Assembly (NCBI GenBank): GCA_011032825.1
Contig: JAADJZ010000015.1
Location: forward strand, 558,001-622,000
Direction of reading: 5' to 3'
Source: Massariosphaeria phaeospora
Lineage: Eukaryota > Ascomycota > Dothideomycetes > Pleosporales
DNA: 64,000 bases
A program made the translations under genes and the position numbers. Shown here piece by piece: positions 56,482 to 64,000 of this stretch. How positions within the stretch are numbered: the first letter of the stretch is position 1; each line of letters begins with the position of its first letter. The notes under the pieces were generated by a model. That model searched no databases, had not been told where the DNA came from, and worked only from the letters and a program-made list of their open reading frames with translations.

Positions 56482-59411
56482 ATGCACAAGGCAAAGGAGA
56501 CGGAAGGTGCTACGCCGCCTGGATCTACCTATATGACGTCGCATCAAATGAGTATGGAAGCTCAACGAAGCATTCCGCGCCGCTATAATAACATTGACAC
56601 AGCCAACTATCTACAAGAGCTCCGTGTCAACCGCCCGGCACGTCCCACGGGCTCGCGGCCCCCGCCAGCGCACTTCCACACCTGGTCCAGCAGAGCATCC
56701 TCCAGGTTCGTCGAGTCGCCTGCAGTATCTCCACTCACGCATCCGACTTTCAAAGACGCCGAGGCCGATGTCGAGACCCCGCCCGCTACCGCTCCTGAAG
56801 CCGAACCTACGTCGCACCGCCGCAATACATCCAACATGAGCATAGCCGAGGTGCTTGCGGCTCCAGGCCGGCCGCTGGTGCAGCCTCCACGCGGCAGGGA
56901 CTCGTCTGCGGCGGTGACGTCTCGCGAGCGGACTCCAAGCATAACGTACAGAGAGGAGGGGCGACGCCAAGTGGAGCGCGAAGAAGCGAGGGCGGTGCGC
57001 ATAGCCATGGAGGATCTCGATATCAAGTCAGAGCAGGCGCTGTACGACGCAGCCCGCGATGAGGCTGTTGAGCTGGTCTGGAAACACATCAATCCGGATG
57101 CCCCTGGTGTGAACCCAAATGCCCCATATGCGTATCCAGGGCTAGCTCGAAAGGGAAGCAATCAGAGAAGTCGCAGTGTCGGACGGGGTGAGCAGGACCT
57201 ACAGCGCTCGAACTCGAAGCTAAGGAAGCGCAACTCCATGGGTAGTTCACCGGCAGGAAGCAGGAGGAGCAGCTTGCAGAGTTTTCGAGCTGCGAGCGGA
57301 TCATCACTCACAGGTCACGCTGGCTTCAGCACGTCTCCTACAAAAGACGCCTTCTGCACTACTGAGGCACCTGAGGCACCAGCGGCACTACCCACGATCT
57401 CGTCCAACTCTGTAGACGGGAAGCATAGAAGGCGTAGCAGCGGTTCCAGAAGGAAAGTCAGTGGAAGCCTCTTCAAGAACCCCGACGACCAAATCTATGA
57501 AGAGCCTGAAGAAGACGCTCCTGCACCTGCTCCACCTGTTGCCAAGTCTGAGCTGCCTGCTAAGATGCCTCTGGGAATGAGACGGAACCCGTTTAGTCGA
57601 GTACAATTCGCCAAGGACAACTATCTCGTGAGAGCTAATACTGATCCACTAGTGGGCATGAAGAGATTCGATCGCTTTGAAATTCACAACAATCCGCCTA
57701 CTCAGTCTCGCAACGCCGCCTACACTCTCAATCCGGCCCTGCCAGCTAGTAAAGACACTGTCGAATCTAAAGTAGAAAACATGCCAGAGGTGAAGATGAA
57801 AGAGGGCAAGGAGATTCGGGCGGATGATATCCGTGCAGCAACCGGGTTTCGTCTCAAAGATAGGAGTGCTAAGCTACCCACACCTACTATGGTCTCTGAT
57901 AGCCCTGGCCGGCCGATAGTATCTTTCAAAAACGACTGGAAAGCTAAAGAGGTCGAACTAAAGCAAGAGATTTCTGCTGTTCCTCAGACGGCGCCTAGAC
58001 CACTTAACCAGACTATAACAGGCCCTCGACCTTTGTCGAAGGCAGTGACTGCTCCAATAGTACCCACAGTTCAGCTTACGGAGGATATGCCCAGGAAGAC
58101 TACGGCTTTTACACCGGCTCCAATTTCCACTCTTCAGCCCAAGGTCCCTGCAGTACCTACTCCACCGAGAGCCAGCAGAGGCCAAGTTCCTGCTATTAGT
58201 ATTTATGAGGATCCCCCAGCGAGGCCACTTCCCATCGCCAACGCCAAAGCATCAAAGAAAGTCAACGGTCCTCTTCAAGCCGCCACACCCCCTTTACCAA
58301 CAATAAGTGTTTCCCAGGCCCCTCTGCCGCGCTCTAAGCCAAGTCCAGCGCCTTCCGTTCCGACTATCTCTGTCCAAGCATCACCGTCGATCTCAGTCAG
58401 TGCCCCCGCTCGAGGCCGTCCAAGCGTCACAGCACCGTCGGTCTCAGCTCCGATTATACCAACAATTGCTTTCAACGAATCGCCCGCTCCTAGGCGCGGC
58501 CCAACTATCAACCCACCTTCGATATCAGTCACACCATCAATCCCTTCCATAAGCGTCGACGGTTCGGGCTCAACGCGGCCTCTACCAAACCCTAAACACC
58601 ATGCCTCGAGACCTTTTCCACGCAGCAATACTACGGATTCACGCTCCCACTTTACGCCTGCATCAGTCCGCAGCGGTGCTCTCTGCAACCAGTGCGCCCT
58701 TCCAATTGCCGGCCGTATTGTTTCCGCAGCAGGCGCTCGGTTCCATCCCGACTGCTTCCTCTGCCACCAGTGCGGCGAGCATCTCGAATGCGTTGCCTTC
58801 TACCCGGAACCCGACAACAAGCGCGCCGAACGCATCTCGCGCATCCAAGCCCGCGGCCGCGGGGAAGACATCGAATTCCTCAACTCGCACCCAACCCCCG
58901 ATGACATGAGGCGCCTCGAGCACGAAGACGGCGACGAGACCATGCGCTTCTACTGCCACCTCGACTTCCACGAGCTCTACTCGCCACGCTGCAAGTCGTG
59001 CAAGACGCCTATCGAGGGCGAGGTGATTGTCGCGTGCGGCGCCGAATGGCACGCAGGCCATTTCTTCTGCGCGCAGTGCGGCGATCCGTTCGACTCGTCG
59101 ACGCCGTTTGTCGAGAAGGATGGGTATGCGTGGTGTGTGGGCTGCCATACCAACCGCTACTCGACCAAGTGCAAGAAGTGCAGGAAGCCGGTTACGGATA
59201 CAGTGGTCAAGGCGCTCGGGGCCGAGTGGCATATGGGTTGCTTTTGCTGCATGGTAAGCTGTTTTCCTGATGACGGTAATAGTGTTGGGATGTTGTTCTA
59301 ATTAGTGCCTAGGAGTGCTCCGGTCCTTTTGAAGACGGGCGGTACTTTCTACGCGGCGACTCTATGGATCCTGTGTGTGTTAGGTGCGAGGAGAGGAGGC
59401 TGAAGGCTTGA
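56482..59411 (+). CDS. Three-LIM paxillin-like protein
   Basis: Two exons, 56482-59253 and 59313-59411; 956 residues. The long N-terminal part (1 to about 730) is disordered and Pro/Ser-rich, with an early NYLQELRV motif resembling a paxillin LD motif and many proline-based SH3-type sites. Three C-terminal LIM domains follow: LCNQCALPIAGRI...FHPDCFLCHQC, SCKTPIEGEVIVACGAEWH...CAQCGDPF and KKCRKPVTDTVVKALGAEWH...CSGPFEDGRYF, the last completed only after splicing. LIM fingers bind zinc and partners. By likeness to yeast/fission-yeast Pxl1, it is expected at sites of polarised growth and the cytokinetic ring, linked to Rho signalling. Confidence 0.85.
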
Positions 59412-60024
59412 TTGCTTTCTGCATTGTATGTACGGTGCTTTGGCGGGCCCACAGTGCTGTGCGGGGGTTTGGTTGCATGTGGAGGAAGGAGTAATGTGAA
59501 GAAGAGAAGAGTTCTTGTCGGATGATGGCGTTCCATTGACGCTCATGTCAACAGTCTTTGCATGCATTAGCAATAAAAGCATGGCTTTGGAGTAGTAGTC
59601 TTACCTTAGCATTTGGTAATTTGGCGTCGGTTGGTTTCGGGCATCCGGGCGGCTGGACCATGTAGTGTTCTTTAAATGCATCAATTACCGTGTAAAACTT
59701 GCCGTTGGACAACATTCTTGTCATCCAACTGCCAGGATAGAGCAAATGAGAGTGATGGCAGCAGCTTCGTTGAAGATCGGTATAACCCTGCCTGTTCGCT
59801 TTCAGTGGGTCTGGTAAGTTTATACAGTTGCCGTGAAAGTGATCACAACCCTTCTGGGAGAGGGTGGAAAAGTCCAGTTTGGAATTGAATGAATTTGCCC
59901 TATTGGGACTTTATTGGAAAAGGGTATCTCGAGAATCCCAACCAACACCGTGCTATGCTATGCGCCTGCCCGTAAAAGTAAGCCAAAAGAAACCCCCATT
60001 TCAGAAGGTTTGAAGCCAGATCCG
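59412..60024. other. Convergent 3' flanks, LIM and G-patch genes
   Basis: About 610 bp between two converging stops. No recognisable gene, RNA or repeat. Confidence 0.4.
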
Positions 60025-60681
60025 CTAACAGCCAAGGTCATTTAGATATTTTTCAACATTGTCCTCGGCGTAGAAAGCTCGGTGAATCTTTTCATCCTTT
60101 TTTTTCTGCGCTGCAGCCATCTTGCGGATTTGGCCGGCGCCCAGCTTGACCTCCTTGGGTTTTGTCTCTGCCTTCTTGGCTACGAAGCCCAATCCACATT
60201 TGTCGCGCTTTTCCTTGACTTTCACCGGAAACAGCATGCCCTGGCCCTGCGCGCCCAGTCCCAACCGCGAATCCACGTCGAAGCCGTGCTTCTCCATGAC
60301 CTTGAGACCTAGGCGGGCGCGGTCGATGGCGCTGGGCGCATGCACCATCGGGAGGGCGAGCTTGTGGACAAGGCTGAAGGCATGCATATTGTTCGGTTCG
60401 CTCACGGGGGCCTTGCAGATGTCGCAGATCGGGAAGGGAGAGGGTGCCGGTTCGGGCAGGCCGTTCGGGAAGCACAGCGCGATGTACTGGGCTGCGAAGG
60501 CGCGGCCGCGCTCTTTGGTGTCGTCTTCGACGGTTTGCGCGTGGCCGGCGGAGACGAACTTGATCGGGTGGCGCCAGAGTCCCCGGGGGAAGGCGGGTTG
60601 CTCGGTGAATGGTATCGTGGAAATGCCGTCGTCGTCATCGCTGTCGAGGAACGCGTCTTTCTTGTAGCCCGGGGGAATCAT
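60025..60681 (-). CDS. G-patch domain protein
   Basis: Intronless, 218 residues. An acidic N-terminus (LDSDDDDG) precedes a GLWRHPIKFVSAG segment. Near residue 85-105 there is a CDIC pair followed by His residues, a possible small zinc-binding site. The G-patch-like glycine ladder follows: RLGLKVMEKHGFDVDSRLGLG, then GAQGQGMLFPV and CGLGFVAKK. Lys-rich sequence ends the protein. G-patch proteins usually bind DEAH helicases or RNA; by layout it resembles human GPANK1. The exact role is unknown. Its promoter is shared with the SDR gene. Confidence 0.75.
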   Translation of the reverse strand: MIPPGYKKDAFLDSDDDDGISTIPFTEQPAFPRGLWRHPIKFVSAGHAQTVEDDTKERGRAFAAQYIALCFPNGLPEPAPSPFPICDICKAPVSEPNNMHAFSLVHKLALPMVHAPSAIDRARLGLKVMEKHGFDVDSRLGLGAQGQGMLFPVKVKEKRDKCGLGFVAKKAETKPKEVKLGAGQIRKMAAAQKKKDEKIHRAFYAEDNVEKYLNDLGC

Positions 60682-60977
60682 TGTGGTGAAGGTTGATGTG
60701 AGTCTGAACGTGTGTTAAAAGTGACTTCTTTGCGATTGAGACTCCACGGCACAGAGAGTGCACCGTGGGGGCAGGTAGTGGTGGAAAGAGTGTGTGAGGT
60801 GGAAAATGGCGGGCACGTCGACGATAAATTTAGGTACGCAGTCTTGGCAGCCCCGCGTCGCCTGGACACGTGCTCATGACGCCCCCGCCGGGGCCGTTGA
60901 CATCCGTTATTTTTAGCGTGGAACTTTCCAGCCGTTCCGATATCACACCAACGGCTAGCAGTATTCACTATCGAACC
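60682..60977. promoter_or_regulatory. Divergent promoter, G-patch and SDR genes
   Basis: 296 bp between two divergent start codons; GC-rich middle, no TATA box evident. Assigned by position. Confidence 0.5.
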
Positions 60978-62279
60978 ATGCCGATCCCCATCATCGCCCA
61001 GGTCTTCGACCAGGGCCTTTCAAGCCTCCCGGCTGGCTGGACGCTGGCCAAGGCAGTACCCTTTTTCGCGGTTCTGTATCTGCTGAAATGGTACTTCAAT
61101 GGAGCTACCAACGCGTCGGAGCGGAACATGCATGGGAAAGTGGTCATGATAACGGCAAGCCTCTTTGGTAATCGCTTCTTGGTGCTGTGCTAATGTTCAG
61201 AGTAGGGTGGAACATCCGGCATAGGGGCTGAAGTAACCAAGGGTCTTGCTTTACGAGGCGCTCAGATTCTGCTCCTCACACAACAACCCCTAACCGACCC
61301 CTTCTTCGTCGACCATATCGAGGATCTTCGGACGCAGACGGGCAACGAGCTGATAACCGCTGAGCATGTCGACCTTACGGATCTCCATAGTATCCGCTTG
61401 TTCGCAACGAAGTGGGTGGATAATGCGCCGCCGCGGCGTCTGGATATGATTGTCTTGTGTGCGAATACAAGGACGCCGCCTGGTGGGAAAGCAACCATGA
61501 CTGAAGATGGATTAGAGGACACCTGGGCTCTAAACTACATGGCGAATTTCCATCTACTGAGCATACTGAGTCCAGCCATACGCGCACAACCCCCCGACCG
61601 AGACGTACGAATCATATTTGGAACATGTAGTTCGTACATGGGAGGGCAATTACCAGATTTCAGCGGCGGTTCTCTCGCAACCGGAAAGTCGAAAAATTCA
61701 AAGAAAGACGGAAAGTCGTCCGAACAGATCGCCTTTACTCCCTCAGGGGTCTACGCTACCTCGAAACTCGCCCTCATGGCCTTCGCTATCGCCTTCCAAA
61801 AACACCTCTCAGCCTACGCTCGTCCAGACAAGAAGCCAATGAACACGCGTGTCATCATCGTCGACCCAGGCTGGACGCGCACTCCCGGCATGCGCCGCTT
61901 TCTCACATTTGGCAGTCTCTGGGGGTTAGCCATGTATCTCTTCATGTGGCCCTTCTGGTGGCTGGTGCTGAAGAGCGCCGACCAAGGTGCGCAAACGTTC
62001 CTTTACGCGGCGATGGAGGCGCAATACGGACGCGGTGAGGGCGGCATGTTCTTGAAGGAGTGCCGCCAAGTCAAGTTTCTGCGACCCGAGATAGAAGACG
62101 AGCAGGTGCAAAAGAAGCTTTGGGGGATCAGCGAGGAGACGATTCAGGCTCTGGAGAAGGAGTCTGCGAAGAGGAGGGCTAATGAGAAGAAGAAGCCAGA
62201 GAATGGAAAGGCTAATGCGGAGGGGAAGCCGAAGGCGAAGGAAGCGAATGGGGCGGCGAAGCAGAGGAAGGCGAAGTAA
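60978..62279 (+). CDS. Membrane short-chain dehydrogenase/reductase (SDR)
   Basis: Two exons: 60978-61154 and 61206-62279; 416 residues. The intron has a GC donor (ACG then GCAAGC) and an AG acceptor; no GT donor gives the right frame. Splicing builds the cofactor motif TGGTSGIG at the junction. The N-terminus has one hydrophobic segment (AVPFFAVLYLLKWYF), likely a membrane anchor. The catalytic Tyr and Lys are in GVYATSKLALMAF (about residue 243); a Ser is in FGTCSSYMGG. The usual NNAG reads LCAN. A second hydrophobic segment (LAMYLFMWPFWWLVL) is followed by a very Lys/Ala-rich tail that looks cytosolic. NAD(P)-dependent; substrate unknown. Confidence 0.88.
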
Positions 62280-63011
62280 TAAAATCAGAAGTTGCGCATG
62301 TGACTGGCAGGCACACTCGTCTGTGCATGTGGACGCTGGTCGTCTGCACCTGCTAAAGCTGCTAGAATTATCGGGAACTCGATTAGTCCTCTCCCTCAAG
62401 AAGGCAATGTGGATTCGACTGGTGCAACTCCGTCTTCAAGGATGATGAACAACTGCAGACTTCAGACTAAGCCCGTATTTACGATCACAAATTCATACTT
62501 CTCGATGTTCATACGGTGGATCCTTTAATAGAAGCCGCACCTCATCCCTATCAACCATTGCATACATTACACATATCAAGCATATTGTCCGATCGTGCTG
62601 TGTCAACTACACTGGCGTACTGCGGATATGGTGTCGGTCTACCCACTCATTCACGTTTCGCAGAGTGGTAAAACGATATATCGGTTTATTGCCCATCCAT
62701 TTATTATCCTTCCCAAAGACCTGTGGTTTCCCATATTATGACTTCCTGATGAGTGTGGTATTGCGAAAGCCCGGCTGCCTGGATGGCGGTTTTAGTAGAG
62801 GAAATGTTTATGTGTGAATTATTTTGAGTTTACGAGTATATGCTCTAATCTGCCATGCATAGTCATACCCATGGTATACAACTAACTCCAACACAAGTAT
62901 ATGAAAACAGGAAGACGCTAGGCCGTGTATACACCAAACCAAGTAAATCTAACGCGGTGTCTATGCTCAAACACCCTGCCGGATCTCAGATGATAACCCG
63001 GATTCCTTCGC
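62280..63011. other. Intergenic between SDR and RTA1 genes
   Basis: About 730 bp of converging 3' flanks, AT-rich in places. No recognisable gene or RNA. Confidence 0.4.
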
Positions 63012-63869
63012 TCAACCCTTTGACTGCCCCGACGTAGACAGCTCTACAAAGCTGCTGCCCTGGTCGCCTTTCATCTTCAACATGATGGCGATATCGCCCG
63101 GATGTACGATGTTCATGGCGATCATAACCCCCGACATTAGAACCGCGTCGAAGACGTAGAGGAAGACCTCATGCCTCAGCAAATAGCCCGCATTCCCCTG
63201 CAAGTACTCAATGACCCTGAACAGCGACCGGATGAGGATGAGGATCGAGACCGTGTACAGGACGTACAGGTGCTTCCGCCAGGCCACCCGATGTGCGATG
63301 CTGTTCAAATGCGCGCGGCCGCGATACTGGAAGACCGCCGCTGCGACGGCGAAGAAGCCGAAGAAAAACAGCTGCACGAACAAGCCGCCGAGAATGATGC
63401 GCTCGCCCATCTTCAGTTTGTCCAGGTCCCCTTTCGCGGTGCTCATGATGCCGCCTCCCCCGCCCTGCATCAGGAAGCTGAGCACATCGCCCGCAACGAA
63501 GAGCTTGGTAAGCCAAGTCCTGCGGATCAGCGAGTACTGCTCGCCGTCGGTGAGCGCGATGATGCGGCCGAGGATCATGTAGATGGAGGCGGCGAACAGC
63601 GCAGGGGCGAGCAGCAGTAGCAGCGACTGCATGATGTACGGCGATAGGTTGTCTTTGTCTTTGGAGGACATCATCCGGCCGATGTAGCCGAGGGCTTCGA
63701 ACCAGCCGCCGATTATAAAAGGCGTGAGGAACCAGGCGCGCTTGCGGATTTGTTGGTACATGTGGAGGAGGGTGCTGATGCCGAAGAGCGCAACGAATAT
63801 GCCGGCGGCGGCGATAGAGGGATCATAGCGGTAGAGTTGGAAGGACTTTTCTTCTCTCCCTTTGGCCAT
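63012..63869 (-). CDS. RTA1-like lipid-translocating/resistance membrane protein
   Basis: Intronless, 285 residues from MAKGREEKSFQLYRYDPS (63869); an in-frame ATG 16 codons upstream is less likely. Seven hydrophobic segments are visible (for example IAAAGIFVALFGIST, YIMQSLLLLLAPALFAASIYM, LGGLFVQLFFFGFFAVAAAVF, VLYTVSILILIRSLF). The RTA1 signatures are present: FIIGGWFEALGYIGR, DVLSFLMQGGGGGIM and RSLFRVIEYLQG. Proteins of this family, such as yeast Rsb1 and Rta1, affect sphingoid-base export or confer resistance to aminocholesterol compounds. Whether this one transports lipids is unknown. Confidence 0.9.
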   Translation of the reverse strand: MAKGREEKSFQLYRYDPSIAAAGIFVALFGISTLLHMYQQIRKRAWFLTPFIIGGWFEALGYIGRMMSSKDKDNLSPYIMQSLLLLLAPALFAASIYMILGRIIALTDGEQYSLIRRTWLTKLFVAGDVLSFLMQGGGGGIMSTAKGDLDKLKMGERIILGGLFVQLFFFGFFAVAAAVFQYRGRAHLNSIAHRVAWRKHLYVLYTVSILILIRSLFRVIEYLQGNAGYLLRHEVFLYVFDAVLMSGVMIAMNIVHPGDIAIMLKMKGDQGSSFVELSTSGQSKG

Positions 63870-64000
63870 GGTGATATGGTGGTTTGGTGGTTCGCGTTGA
63901 TGAGGTTCTGGCAACAATCCGGGTATTTCTCCTTATATACGAGGGTATCGAGGGGTCCGTGATATCGCAGACAACAAAGATAGAGACGTAAACAGTAGGA

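Noticed and set aside
11760..64000. Secondary-metabolite cluster around the permease, SDR and Zn2Cys6 genes
   Set aside because: No backbone enzyme (PKS, NRPS, terpene synthase) is present and the genes are scattered among housekeeping genes.

Overview
The window is fungal nuclear DNA, most probably from a filamentous ascomycete (Pezizomycotina; a Dothideomycete is my guess, at low confidence). The evidence is short introns (mostly 45-75 nt, GT-AG) with CT(A/G)A(C/T)-like branch sites, single-copy ascomycete housekeeping genes, a secreted family-35 beta-galactosidase, a Zn2Cys6 regulator, RTA1 and DUF3824 proteins, and a block of transposon remains carrying the C:G-to-T:A damage typical of repeat-induced point mutation (RIP).

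Layout. Positions 1 to about 11,760 form a gene-free, AT-rich block made of mutated mobile elements. Going left to right it holds a gag remnant of an LTR retrotransposon on the minus strand with its LTR; a Ty3/Gypsy chromovirus pol remnant on the plus strand (reverse transcriptase, integrase, chromodomain) with an LTR that is the inverted copy of the first; a small fold-back element inside that LTR; a 910-bp MITE with arms of about 300 bp; and two pogo/Fot1-type DNA transposons in opposite orientation. The change to balanced-GC genic DNA at about 11.76 kb is abrupt.

From 11.97 kb to the end the window is gene-dense. In order: GLE1 (mRNA export, +), CPD1-like cyclic phosphodiesterase (-), a patatin-like protein without its catalytic dyad (+), GH35 beta-galactosidase (+), a 2.5-kb gene-free stretch, an amino-acid permease (+), an unknown disordered protein (-), a lightly mutated Tc1/mariner element (+), an eIF2-alpha kinase of the HRI/PEK type (+) whose 3' end is partly duplicated, a DUF3824 protein (-), the mitochondrial glycine carrier HEM25 (-), TRAPPC11 (-), RXT2 (+), mitochondrial prolyl-tRNA synthetase (-), mitoribosomal protein uL10m (+), an HIT hydrolase (-), a B-type cyclin (-), mitoribosomal protein uL2m (+), a Zn2Cys6 transcription factor (+), a three-LIM paxillin-like protein (+), a G-patch protein (-), a membrane SDR (+) and an RTA1 membrane protein (-).

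How the genes relate. These are independent genes, not a biosynthetic cluster. Several pairs are divergent with short shared promoters: CPD1/patatin, TRAPPC11/RXT2, mitochondrial ProRS/uL10m and G-patch/SDR. Four genes serve mitochondria (HEM25, ProRS, uL10m, uL2m). Intron-exon structures were worked out by hand from splice consensus, reading frame and family similarity; every multi-exon gene below closes in frame, but none has transcript support. I see no convincing undescribed system. The most unusual items are the nested fold-back elements in the RIP block, the patatin pseudoenzyme, a lightly mutated transposon next to a gene, a GC-AG intron and two micro-exons.
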